NCBI GenBank assembly: GCA_035294325.1
Contig: DATGLE010000142.1
Location: 1 to 64,000 of the forward strand
Length of the DNA stretch: 64,000 nt
DNA from: DATGLE01 sp035294325
GTDB lineage: Bacteria; Chloroflexota; Ktedonobacteria; Ktedonobacterales; Ktedonobacteraceae
Direction: 5' to 3'
Part shown: positions 17,942 through 25,784 of the stretch, piece after piece
Position numbering within the stretch: the stretch's first letter is position 1
How the letters are laid out: each line of letters begins with the position of its first letter
The notes under the pieces: generated by a model
The model's input: only the letters and a program-made list of their open reading frames with translations
Databases searched by the model: none
What the model was told of the DNA's origin: nothing
Program-made: the position numbers and the translations under genes

Positions 17942-18005
17942 AGCATAGTCTCTCAGCGTCACAGATTCATCACAGGGAGTCAAACAAACGTCGCATTTCC
18001 ATCAC
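17942..18005 (-). promoter_or_regulatory. GTGA-box promoter for doxX operon
   Basis: On the minus strand: GTGA at 18005, GCGA at 17994, GTGA at 17973, GTGA at 17962, then -10 TATGCT starting at 17947. Spacing 11-21-11-15. Divergent partner of 18133-18196. Confidence 0.85.
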
Positions 18006-18132
18006 AATGCTTCGCAGCCACTTATAAGAATAACTCTACCATTCATGCAGCTCTCACCTATGTGCCAGTTTCAACTCATTCCCCTCATCAATTAACGATA
18101 CTTTAATGAATCTCCTCTCAACTGGATTTTTT

Positions 18133-18196
18133 GTGACGCTATTGAGAGAAGATGCGCCCCACCCGTGATGGCTCTGAGAGCGGCAGGCGATATCCT
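18133..18196 (+). promoter_or_regulatory. GTGA-box promoter for multicopper oxidase
   Basis: GTGA 18133, GAGA 18144, GTGA 18165, GAGA 18176, -10 TATCCT at 18191. Spacing 11-21-11-15; two boxes carry the GAGA variant. Confidence 0.75.
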
Positions 18197-18261
18197 TGCT
18201 CACAGAATTCATCATGAACTCACGGGCAATCCCGTGCTAACGACACAGGAGCAACCAGCTT

Positions 18262-19464
18262 ATGATCACACAAGACCAACCGCCTGTTTCCACCCATACT
18301 TCTGCACAGACAACCAGTGAGCCACAAAGTGCCACTGGTCCAGGAGCGTCATCCTTCCCATCATCCCGGTATTACAAGAGGTATGTGCGCCGTCAGAGTC
18401 TCTGGCAGGTCATCGTGTCGCCCTTTGGCGTACTGAGCATGGCCGTCATTCTCATGGTCGCGCTTTTGAGCTTTGGTATCGGTGCCAGCGCCGCTAATGG
18501 AGCCTACGGTACCCCCTCAACGGCATCCAATAGCAGTTCCAGCGCGACGAATACGGGCAGCACGCAACCGACGCCAGCGGCCAGCATACCTGACGCGACC
18601 CGGAGCTACGGCAACCAGATCTTGCCATACACCATCGACCATGATGGCGCCAAACACTTTACCATGACGGCCGAGCAAGTGATGTGGGAAGTGGTCAAAG
18701 GGGTGCGCGTGCTGGCCTGGACTATCAACGGCACCGTGCCCGGTCCCATGATCCGTGTGACTGCCGGCGATCATGTGCGTATTACCCTCATCAACCACTT
18801 CCCCAAGCCAACGGCCCTGCACTGGCACGGGCTGGAAGTGCCATCGAATCAGGACGGCGTACCCGGGGTGGGGATGAAGCCGGTCATGCCCGGGCAAACC
18901 TACGTCTACGACTTCCGGGTTACGGACCAGGATGTGGGCACGCACTGGTATCACAGCCACTACGACGATCAGGAGCAGGTGGGAGCCGGTATGTATGGCG
19001 CCTTTATCGTTGATCCGCGCCCCGGCACCCCACAGTACCAGCAGCAGCAGGCACTTCACATCAATGCCGAATACACCGAATTTATCGGCACTCTGCCGGG
19101 AGGCTGGTATGTCATCAACGGGAAGAGCTTCCCGGATACGCAGCCGATCCTGGTCAAGCATGGACAGACGGTGCACCTGCGCCTTATCGGCGCCGACACG
19201 ATGATGATACATCCCATGCACATCCACGGCCACACCTACACGGTGATCGCCGAAGATGGGCACATGTTACCGCCTGCCGCACGCTATCAGAAGGACACCA
19301 TCCAGGTCGCTCCGGGGGAAACCTATGATGCGACGTTCTACGCCTGGGCCGCGCCGGGCAGCGTCTACCCGCTGCACTGCCACATTCTCTCCCATCTGAT
19401 GAACCCGAATCAATCAGGCGACGAAATGGGCGGACTGATCACTCTGATCAAATATGCCAGCTAG
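18262..19464 (+). CDS. Membrane-anchored two-domain multicopper oxidase
   Basis: Copper oxidase of 400 aa, shorter than three-domain laccases, so of the two-domain type. A hydrophobic anchor lies at about residues 50-75, followed by a Ser/Thr/Ala-rich linker to about 110; the catalytic part should be outside the membrane. Copper ligands are visible: H187 and H189 (HWHG), H231 and H233 (HWYHSH), H317, H320 and H322 (HPMHIHGH), and H372-C373-H374 with H378 (HCHILSH). All type 1 and trinuclear positions seem present. Substrates could be phenolics, metals or nitrogen species. It has its own GTGA-box promoter. Confidence 0.88.
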   Translation: MITQDQPPVSTHTSAQTTSEPQSATGPGASSFPSSRYYKRYVRRQSLWQVIVSPFGVLSMAVILMVALLSFGIGASAANGAYGTPSTASNSSSSATNTGSTQPTPAASIPDATRSYGNQILPYTIDHDGAKHFTMTAEQVMWEVVKGVRVLAWTINGTVPGPMIRVTAGDHVRITLINHFPKPTALHWHGLEVPSNQDGVPGVGMKPVMPGQTYVYDFRVTDQDVGTHWYHSHYDDQEQVGAGMYGAFIVDPRPGTPQYQQQQALHINAEYTEFIGTLPGGWYVINGKSFPDTQPILVKHGQTVHLRLIGADTMMIHPMHIHGHTYTVIAEDGHMLPPAARYQKDTIQVAPGETYDATFYAWAAPGSVYPLHCHILSHLMNPNQSGDEMGGLITLIKYAS

Positions 19465-19480
19465 CCGCGACGGGTACAGA

Positions 19481-19515
19481 GAGTCACGCCGGAACATCCT
19501 CTCCCGGCGTGACTC
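19481..19515. terminator. Hairpin after multicopper oxidase
   Basis: 12-bp perfect stem, arms 19481-19492 and 19504-19515 (GAGTCACGCCGG and complement), 17 bp after the stop codon. Probable terminator. Confidence 0.7.
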
Positions 19516-19552
19516 CTGCTGTGAAGGACGAGCAAGACCGATGGGGGAACTG

Positions 19553-19795
19553 CTATCTGGCCGCAATTGACAGAGGACCGCTATCTCCTCCAGCGACCAG
19601 CGGCAGGGTGAACGAGAAGGTGGTGCTGGTATACGCCAGGTGTACGGCCTGCTCGGCGGCCCGCCGCCCGGTAATATCGCGATCAATTTCTAGAATGGCT
19701 TCCGGCAGACCCTGCTCATCACAGAAGAGCACCTGGCGGCGCTGCTCGGTCACATCGCGAATAGCCCGATCATATAGAGAACGCCATCGAGGAGT
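19553..19795 (-). pseudogene. Collapsed PAS histidine kinase remnant
   Basis: One minus-strand frame reads pieces of a sensor kinase that are normally far apart: AIRDVTEQRR (end of a PAC motif), then FCDEQGLPEAILEIDRDITGRRAAEQA (a second PAC motif), then STTFSFTLPLVAGG, which is the typical end of a histidine-kinase ATPase domain. The His box and ATP-binding boxes are absent. I read this as a gene shrunk by internal deletions that kept the frame. A product of under 92 aa cannot be a working kinase. Confidence 0.6.
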
Positions 19796-19800
19796 GCAGG

Positions 19801-19835
19801 ACGCGTGCTCAATACAACCAGGCTGCACGATGCTC
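19801..19835 (+). pseudogene. Universal stress protein tail fragment
   Basis: 35 bp match the coding strand of the USP gene at 24582-25529 (complement of 24609-24642) with a single inserted A. The frame reads RVLNTTRL, the conserved C-terminal USP stretch, then shifts. It sits against the PAS-kinase remnant and the end of the nitrite-reductase-like gene, and marks an old recombination or duplication scar. Confidence 0.6.
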
Positions 19836-19836
19836 T

Positions 19837-20955
19837 TTAGCGTGTCACTTTGATCATACCAAGTGCTCCCTTGCCCACATCCACAAATGAGTGGGTGACG
19901 AAGGGATAGGTGCCAGGCTCCGGGATAGTCAGTTGAACCATGACCGCACCACCTGGAGGCACCATCACCGTCTGGTTGCCAACGGTATGATTGGCTGGAT
20001 TGCCGTCGGCATAAGCATCGCTAAAAATGGCGCCGATGACATGGAAGGCCGAGAACAACGATGGTCCCGCGTTGACAATGAACAGACGGATCGGCTCACC
20101 CGCTCTGGCCGTTAGAGGAGCGTCTTTGTACTGGTTGACATAGCCATTGAAGACCACATAGTCCGGCTGTGCTGTGTCCAGTTTGGCCGGGCTGGCCCCA
20201 TAAGAGCCATCCTGGAGGCGATTGGTATAGAACTCGCTCTGCACCAGCACATATTCTCTGGCCGGAGACCAGCCTTTCGCCGGATCGACGATGATCGCGC
20301 CGTACATACCGTTCGCCATGTGATAGATGACGGTGGGAGCACCGCAGTGATACATAAAGACGCCGGGATAGTTCGCTTTCCAGTCGAAGGAGAAGCGTTT
20401 GCCGGGCGCTACTTCCTGGTAGTTGACGTTCCAGGGTGTCTGAGCGGCATGGAAGTCAATCGAGTGCGGCATCGTACCATCATTGATGAGCGTAAAGTGG
20501 ACGGTCTGCCCCTGCCGCACCCGCAGGACCGGCCCCGGCACCGTTCCATTGAAGGTCCAGGCGTGATAGGCGATGCCAGGCGCAATGGAGACGAGAACTT
20601 CCTTGACGGTCAGGGTAATGTTGGCAACGGGACCGGCAGGCGCCGCCGGAGGTGCGGCGTTATAGGTCGGATGTTGTGGAACGACGACCTGTGGCACCGC
20701 CTGGGCGTTCGTATGCGTCGTCGTGGTCGTCGCGGCGGAGGTCGCCGGCTTCGCATTGAGGATGCCGACCAGGAGCATGACGACCATAATAGTAATCGCC
20801 CCGATGGTAACGATCCAGTTGCGCCGCTCGGTGGCACGTTTCGTTCGCAGGAAATACTGTTCCTGGACGCTGCTTACGGGGGAAGCGGGACCTGTTCCAG
20901 ACGCCGCAGGCGATGACTGATCGTGTATTTCTGGTTCTTTGATCTGGATACTCAT
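19837..20955 (-). CDS. nirK: Membrane-anchored copper nitrite reductase-like protein
   Basis: 372 aa from ATG 20955 (AAGGAG upstream). An N-terminal anchor spans about residues 47-66, followed by an Ala/Thr/Pro linker. Two cupredoxin domains carry the Cu-nitrite-reductase ligand set: type 1 Cu at H164, C204, H212 and M217, and type 2 Cu at H169, H203 and H355. The catalytic-pocket residues D167 (SIDFHA) and H305 (FHVIG) are also kept. The known family reduces nitrite to NO outside the membrane. It could instead be a related two-domain oxidase. It lacks a GTGA-box promoter, unlike its neighbours. Confidence 0.8.
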   Translation of the reverse strand: MSIQIKEPEIHDQSSPAASGTGPASPVSSVQEQYFLRTKRATERRNWIVTIGAITIMVVMLLVGILNAKPATSAATTTTTHTNAQAVPQVVVPQHPTYNAAPPAAPAGPVANITLTVKEVLVSIAPGIAYHAWTFNGTVPGPVLRVRQGQTVHFTLINDGTMPHSIDFHAAQTPWNVNYQEVAPGKRFSFDWKANYPGVFMYHCGAPTVIYHMANGMYGAIIVDPAKGWSPAREYVLVQSEFYTNRLQDGSYGASPAKLDTAQPDYVVFNGYVNQYKDAPLTARAGEPIRLFIVNAGPSLFSAFHVIGAIFSDAYADGNPANHTVGNQTVMVPPGGAVMVQLTIPEPGTYPFVTHSFVDVGKGALGMIKVTR

Positions 20956-21314
20956 AAAAAAACTTCTCCTTAATGAATGAGAGATCGAGAGCTTGCCTGT
21001 TCTACAGTGCTGGTGGCGCATGATATCAAATCCGTTTCAAGAGTGCTGATCTGGGGACACCCGGGGTTCCCTTTTAACCACTGTTCAACCGGGCTTGATA
21101 TCTCTCAGGAGAGAGCATAAGGCCATCGAATCACAGGCCCATCTCAGAGCGCCAGGGAAATATCACATCTGGCTCACAGTTGGGGGGAGGAAGTACAGGA
21201 GGTGCATATTCGGAAATCAACGAGGGCGGTCGTGGCCCGAAACGCAAAAAGGGGCAAAGGGGCCGACGTGGGAACCCCTTGCCCGGTGCTCTCTCGCGCT
21301 GAGCGCTCGGGAGC
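20956..21314. other. Intergenic gap with one terminator
   Basis: Between the nitrite-reductase-like gene and SQR. Apart from the terminator at 21241-21284, I see no GTGA boxes and no convincing gene; the promoter of the nitrite-reductase-like gene must lie here but has no recognisable operator. Confidence 0.5.
21241..21284 (-). terminator. Rho-independent terminator after SQR
   Basis: On the minus strand a stem of GGGCAAGGGG with CCCCTTTGCCC (arms 21284-21275 and 21262-21252, one bulge) is followed by TTTTTGCGTT at 21250-21241. This is one of the few classical hairpin plus T-run terminators in the window. Confidence 0.75.
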
Positions 21315-22523
21315 TTACACCAGTCCTTGCGGGACAATGTGCCAGTACGCGCGGTTGAAGAGCTGTTTCTCCATGTGATAGTACAGGCTTGGACGCGGCG
21401 GCTCCGGCGGGTGCTCGTAATCGAAGACCAGCTGCGTCGCCTGGCGATATCCCGTCTCCAGGAAGCACATCACCTCGCCCGTATATGTTCCCTCATGCGG
21501 ATCAGGCGCTTGCCCGTGGATCTCCGCGATCAGCCGGTGCGCCACTACCTTTGCCTCAAAGTGTGCCGCCGAGCCGCTTTTGGAGACTGGCAGATCCGTC
21601 GCATCACCAAGCGCATAGATCCCCTGCTTCCCCTTCACTTGCAAGGTGCTCCGATCCGTCGGAATCCAGCCCTGCTCATCGCCCAGGCCCGAGGCTTCGA
21701 TCACATGCGCTCCCCGGTGCGGTGGCACCAGGACCAGCAGATCGTAAGGGATCTCTTCGCCTTCCATCGACGAGATGATCTTGCGCCGCGTATCCACCGC
21801 CTCGGCATTGAAAAACACGGTGTATTTGATGTCTCTCTCTTCCAGAAGAGGTGTCACCATATCCGCCACGCTTGCAATTGTGAAGACCTTTGGCAGCGGG
21901 AAGAGGTACTGGATCTCCGAACGCGAACGCAGGCCGCGCCGGTGCAACCATTCTTCCAGCAAGAAGGTGAACTCCAGCGGCGCGGGCGGGCAGCGATAGG
22001 GAATGCCAGCCACACCCACCACGATTCTCCCGCCTTCAAAGCGATGCAGCGCTTTGCGCAGTTCCAGCGCTCCCCCTTCACTGTAGAAGTGGTGCCAGCC
22101 GCTGCCCCCCTCCGTCGCGAATAATCCTTCCAGATCGGCTGGTGCCAGTCGCGCCCCTGTTGCCAGGACCAGGTAATCATAGGGATAGATGGCTTCCTTC
22201 GCTCCACCCGTTCCGATGATCTCATCCAGACCGTCACTTTCGCAGACCAGCACTTCTTGCCTGTCGGTATTGATATGGGCGACTCTTCCCCGGATATGCT
22301 GCACATGCCGGTGAAGCAAGGTGCTTTCGCGGCGCACCAGTTGATCGCTCTGTTCATCAAGTGTATTGAACGGCAGATACAGCCAGTTCGGCATATACTG
22401 GTGTTTGCCGGTGCTTTCGATCAGCGTCACCTCCGCCTCCATGCGAGAGAGATGTCTCGCCAGCAGGTTGGCGACGATGGTTCCGCCCACGCCGCCGCCC
22501 ACAATCACAATATGCCGAGGCAT
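21315..22523 (-). CDS. Sulfide:quinone oxidoreductase-like flavoprotein
   Basis: FAD-dependent pyridine-nucleotide-disulfide-type oxidoreductase, 402 aa, of the SQR family that oxidises sulfide and passes electrons to quinone at the membrane surface. FAD motifs are IVIVGGGVGGTIVANLL (1-21), YDYLVLATGARLAP and GIYALGDATDLP. Candidate redox cysteines are C178 (PYRCPPAP) and the Cys in GEVMCFLETG; the third SQR cysteine is not at its usual place. It is the last gene of the operon USP-DsrE-TusA-SQR, which supports a sulfur-transfer role. Confidence 0.83.
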   Translation of the reverse strand: MPRHIVIVGGGVGGTIVANLLARHLSRMEAEVTLIESTGKHQYMPNWLYLPFNTLDEQSDQLVRRESTLLHRHVQHIRGRVAHINTDRQEVLVCESDGLDEIIGTGGAKEAIYPYDYLVLATGARLAPADLEGLFATEGGSGWHHFYSEGGALELRKALHRFEGGRIVVGVAGIPYRCPPAPLEFTFLLEEWLHRRGLRSRSEIQYLFPLPKVFTIASVADMVTPLLEERDIKYTVFFNAEAVDTRRKIISSMEGEEIPYDLLVLVPPHRGAHVIEASGLGDEQGWIPTDRSTLQVKGKQGIYALGDATDLPVSKSGSAAHFEAKVVAHRLIAEIHGQAPDPHEGTYTGEVMCFLETGYRQATQLVFDYEHPPEPPRPSLYYHMEKQLFNRAYWHIVPQGLV

Positions 22524-22540
22524 ATGCGGCCCCCTTTCCC

Positions 22541-22789
22541 TCAGTGCAGTTTGCGCATGACGAAGCGGGTGTAGCCCTGCTGCGGGAACGCGCCTATAAA
22601 CTCGTGTTTCGCTTTGGCAATCCAGGCCGGAATATCTTTCGCCGACCCCGGATCGCTGGAAAGCACTGCCAGCACGCCGCCGACAGGCAGCACCTTCACG
22701 CCGCGAATCAGTTCCATCAGCGGGCCAGGACAGAAGCTGCCACGCGCGTCGATCTCTTTGTCAATGGTAATCTCTTGTGGCATTGTCAT
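22541..22789 (-). CDS. tusA: TusA-family sulfurtransferase
   Basis: Small sulfur carrier of 82 aa. The signature is DARGSFCPGPLMELIRGV, with the persulfide-carrying Cys at C20 followed by PGP. TusA proteins relay sulfane sulfur between partners such as DsrE proteins and oxidising enzymes. It lies between DsrE-like and SQR genes with spacings of 24 and 17 bp, so it is part of one operon. Confidence 0.9.
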   Translation of the reverse strand: MTMPQEITIDKEIDARGSFCPGPLMELIRGVKVLPVGGVLAVLSSDPGSAKDIPAWIAKAKHEFIGAFPQQGYTRFVMRKLH

Positions 22790-22813
22790 ACTCGTTCACT
22801 CCTTAATTTGTTA

Positions 22814-23230
22814 TCAGATGAACAGGGTGATGCGTCCCGCCCTGGCGCGTTCCACAAAGGTCGCTACTCCGGTGACATCATCGACAATCGGTTCGAGGTC
22901 CGCGAGCTTGATGCCAAACAGTTCCATGGTCATGCTGCACGCATAGATCTTGACCGCGCCAATGTCTCTGGCGTCCTTAAAATTGTCCATCCAGGAAGGA
23001 ACCTGCTTGACCTGCATCTGTTCCATCATCACCGGGGCAAAATCTTCAAACTCTTTGCTGACACGCTGGTTGGTTTTATAGGCATCCTTACGGAAGGCTT
23101 CCAGTCCCCAGGTGGTCAGGAAGACCTCGACCTCCATGCCCATTGCAGCAGCGCCAGTTGTCAGGATCGAGGCAGCCATCAACTTATCGACCGTCCCTGA
23201 AAAGACGATCAGCGACATGCGTTCTTCCAT
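22814..23230 (-). CDS. DsrE/DsrF-like sulfur relay protein
   Basis: 138 aa of the DsrE/DrsE-like (peroxiredoxin-like) family. It begins MSLIVFSGTVDKLMAASILTTGAAAMGMEVEVFLTTWG and has the conserved Cys in IYACSMTMELFGI, the likely persulfide carrier. Such proteins form oligomers and exchange sulfur with TusA. RBS AAAGGAG precedes ATG 23230; the upstream USP ends 30 bp before, so both probably share one transcript starting at the promoter 24312-24375. Confidence 0.85.
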   Translation of the reverse strand: MEERMSLIVFSGTVDKLMAASILTTGAAAMGMEVEVFLTTWGLEAFRKDAYKTNQRVSKEFEDFAPVMMEQMQVKQVPSWMDNFKDARDIGAVKIYACSMTMELFGIKLADLEPIVDDVTGVATFVERARAGRITLFI

Positions 23231-23260
23231 TATTGTTACTCCTTTGCTTTCATCTGAAAT

Positions 23261-24238
23261 TTAGCAGGGAAACTCCTGCGCAACGGCTTTCACATCCTGG
23301 CCCTCGACCAGTTCTGGCGCTACTTCCTCCGGGGGCACAATGAGGAGCGGCAGCCTGGTTTCGTGCAACAGGCGCCTGGTAACGCTGCCCCATGCCCAGC
23401 GCCGTAAGCCGGTGCGCTCGTGCGTCGCCATCGCGATCAGATCACAGCGCCCAAAGAGGCCCGCGCCTCTTATCCCTTCGCCAGTTTCGGCTGTGCGTAC
23501 AATCGCCCCGGCTACATCGTCGGAAATCGCCACCGACCAGCTCGTCGCCAGTCTGAGCCGCTGCGCAGAAGCTTCCTCGTGTACGCGCTGCGCGGTCAGC
23601 GCCAGGGATCTCTTCGCCTGATGAAGCCGCGCCTCTGTGGCGCCACTCTGAACCACGTGCAGCAGATGGAGCCTGGCCCTGGCCGGTGAGGCCAGAGCTG
23701 TTACTAATTGCACTGCCGGCTCGATGGCTGCATGTGAGCAAGTGGTCCCATTGACCGGCACCAGAGCGCAGAAGGGTTGTGATCCATCCAGGTGCGGACT
23801 CGCGGGGATCGGCCCCCCTTCATGCAGGAGCAACACCGGGACTGTCAGCCGGTGAGCAAGTTTCTCCGACACACTGAAGAGCATCCACCCTGGCAGCCCT
23901 GTATCACCGTGACGACCTATGATGATCAGATCACTCTGGCTCGATTCGACCATCGAGAGCAGCGTGTCCACAATCGAGCCGACGAGCGCCTGCCTGTGGA
24001 CCGGAAGGCCGTGCAGCACAGGCGAGTGAGCAATATGATCGAGATAGCGTGTGGCGCGCGTCAGTTCCGTCTCACTCCTTATCGGGGGCAGCCGGGAAAC
24101 CGTCTGGCCCACCGGTGGGGGCACAACACGTACAAGAGTGATGGTGCCCAGACTCTCGCGCGCCAGGCGAGCAGCGACGGCCAGCGCTCGTTCGGCACGC
24201 ACTGATCCATCTAATGGAACAAGAATATGTTGAAACAT
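23261..24238 (-). CDS. Two-domain universal stress protein
   Basis: Tandem UspA protein, 325 aa. Domain 1 starts MFQHILVPLDGS and ends IIIGRHGDTGLPGWMLFSVSEKLAHRLTVPVLLL. Domain 2 (about 155-320) ends ATHERTGLRRWAWGSVTRRLLHETRLPLLIV. The Gly-rich segments correspond to the ATP-binding loop of ATP-type USPs, though the second is imperfect. It leads the DsrE-TusA-SQR operon, which ties a USP to sulfide oxidation. USPs act in the cytoplasm as nucleotide-binding stress effectors. Confidence 0.9.
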   Translation of the reverse strand: MFQHILVPLDGSVRAERALAVAARLARESLGTITLVRVVPPPVGQTVSRLPPIRSETELTRATRYLDHIAHSPVLHGLPVHRQALVGSIVDTLLSMVESSQSDLIIIGRHGDTGLPGWMLFSVSEKLAHRLTVPVLLLHEGGPIPASPHLDGSQPFCALVPVNGTTCSHAAIEPAVQLVTALASPARARLHLLHVVQSGATEARLHQAKRSLALTAQRVHEEASAQRLRLATSWSVAISDDVAGAIVRTAETGEGIRGAGLFGRCDLIAMATHERTGLRRWAWGSVTRRLLHETRLPLLIVPPEEVAPELVEGQDVKAVAQEFPC

Positions 24239-24311
24239 GGGATGCTCCTTTTCCGCTCTTCCCTCGCCTTTGACGGAACGGGAGGAAATCCGTTCACCTT
24301 GAACTACTCAG

Positions 24312-24375
24312 AGCATAGCTCTCATCGTTCACAATGCCTTCTCAGAGGCAGCGGGATCCATCACGATCGGATCAC
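24312..24375 (-). promoter_or_regulatory. GTGA-box promoter for USP-DsrE-TusA-SQR operon
   Basis: Minus strand: GTGA 24375, GTGA 24364, GAGA 24343, GTGA 24332, -10 TATGCT at 24317. Spacing 11-21-11-15. Confidence 0.85.
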
Positions 24376-24445
24376 AACCTGCCACTTGCGGGGAGAGCGA
24401 AAATAGGGGTCTCGATCTTCCGTTTCCAGACAATACGCCGATGGC

Positions 24446-24480
24446 GCGCTCTCCCGGGCGTCACACTGGGAAGAGAGCGC
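24446..24480. terminator. Hairpin after USP gene 24582-25529
   Basis: 8-bp arms GCGCTCTC (24446-24453) and GAGAGCGC (24473-24480), 19-nt loop. It lies between two tandem USP transcription units; weak terminator candidate. Confidence 0.5.
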
Positions 24481-24581
24481 AGATGATGCTTACAGGGCAA
24501 AGCCTTACCACGACCGTCAACGCCAATCTCGTCCACACGTCGTGACAGCGCTGATAGCCATTGAGATCAGCGCTGGCTCTC

Positions 24582-25529
24582 TCAACTCCGTTGATGAGGA
24601 TGGACAATGAGCATCGGCAGCCTGGTTGTATTGAGCACGCGTTCTGTGATACTCCCCATGATCCAGCGGGCAAGACCTCCTCGCCCATGGGTGGTCATCG
24701 CAATGAGATCGTATCCCTGCTCATCTCCGCCTTTTTCTGGTTCAGCACGTTCAATCAACGCCTGCGCAACATCCGGGCTGATTGTGATCGAGTCCGTCAC
24801 GGAGATTTTCGCGCCACCCTCTTCTTGCCAGTGAATATGCCGCTCTACTGTCCAGAGGTACGCCTGAACCTCTCGAATCGCGTGCTTTCTCTCGGTTTCG
24901 GCCAGCATCTCCGGGTCACTCAATGGAACCACGCATGCCAGGTGCAGTATGCCCTGTGCAGGGGAGGAAAACACTCGGCTCAGGAAGATGGCAGGCTCCA
25001 GCGCCTCCTCTGCCATCGGCGAACCATCCAGCGGCACCAGGACACGCAGAGGACCATGCCCCGGCGCTGTGAGGCCGGAAGACCCGTCTATATCGGAGTG
25101 CAGCAGGAGCACGGGAAACGGACTATGACGCGCGATTCTCAGCGCAACACTGCCGTGTCTCCAGCGTGTTGCGCCTCTCGCTCCATGACTCGATAGCACG
25201 ATCAGGTCCGCCTGATGCTCCTGGCTGATGGCAAGAATAGCCTCTGCCGGATCGTGGGAACCGACAATTGTCCGCACCTGGATACCGCTCAGTTCATCTG
25301 AACAAGCTATCTGTTTGAGATAGGCGTCAGCGCGATCATACTCCGTTTCGACGACTTCATACGGCTCAAGAGCGATCCCGTGCGCTTGTAAAGAGAAATC
25401 GTTGGGGATTGTAACGATGCGCACCAGCAGCATTGACGCGGAAGATGCGCGGGCAATCCGTGCCGCAATGGGCAGGGCGCGTTCTGCTCGCTCGGATTCA
25501 TCAAGAGGAACAACAATGGTGTGAAACAT
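24582..25529 (-). CDS. Two-domain universal stress protein
   Basis: 315 aa. Domain 1 MFHTIVVPLDESERAERALPIAARIARASS ending LSSHGARGATRWRHGSVALRIARHSPFPVLLL. Domain 2 begins LRVLVPLDGSPMAEEALEPA and ends TTHGRGGLARWIMGSITERVLNTTRLPMLIV, a complete G-x2-G-x9-G-S ATP loop. It is transcribed alone from its own GTGA-box promoter. A 35-bp fragment of its 3' end is found at 19801-19835. Confidence 0.9.
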   Translation of the reverse strand: MFHTIVVPLDESERAERALPIAARIARASSASMLLVRIVTIPNDFSLQAHGIALEPYEVVETEYDRADAYLKQIACSDELSGIQVRTIVGSHDPAEAILAISQEHQADLIVLSSHGARGATRWRHGSVALRIARHSPFPVLLLHSDIDGSSGLTAPGHGPLRVLVPLDGSPMAEEALEPAIFLSRVFSSPAQGILHLACVVPLSDPEMLAETERKHAIREVQAYLWTVERHIHWQEEGGAKISVTDSITISPDVAQALIERAEPEKGGDEQGYDLIAMTTHGRGGLARWIMGSITERVLNTTRLPMLIVHPHQRS

Positions 25530-25572
25530 GCACTTACTCCTTTGTAAGGACTCTCTTCTCTCCTGATAGAAG

Positions 25573-25636
25573 AGAATAGCTGCTGCCCCTCACATCTGAG
25601 TCACAATACAGGCATTGCATCCTACAACCCGATCAC
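25573..25636 (-). promoter_or_regulatory. GTGA-box promoter for USP 24582-25529
   Basis: Minus strand: GTGA 25636, GTAG 25625, GTGA 25604, GTGA 25593, -10 TATTCT at 25578. Spacing 11-21-11-15. Divergent from the promoter at 25677, 40 bp between the two elements. Confidence 0.83.
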
Positions 25637-25676
25637 AAAAGCGGCCAGAAAAGGGACAGACGCCGATATGCCCCCT

Positions 25677-25740
25677 GTGACTGATATGGGAGATTGGCTT
25701 ACCGGATTGTGATAGCTCTGTATCCTCGCTGTGTTGTAAT
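25677..25740 (+). promoter_or_regulatory. GTGA-box promoter for 368-aa unknown protein
   Basis: GTGA 25677, GGGA 25688, GTGA 25709, GTAT 25720, -10 TGTAAT at 25735. Spacing 11-21-11-15; boxes 2 and 4 are degenerate. Confidence 0.65.
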
Positions 25741-25784
25741 GGGATCAGGAAGTACATCGCCGAACGACGAATGGAGGACAACCC

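Noticed and set aside
21095..21358. 87-codon plus-strand frame over the SQR terminator
   Set aside because: It covers a hairpin terminator and the end of the SQR gene on the other strand; no RBS.
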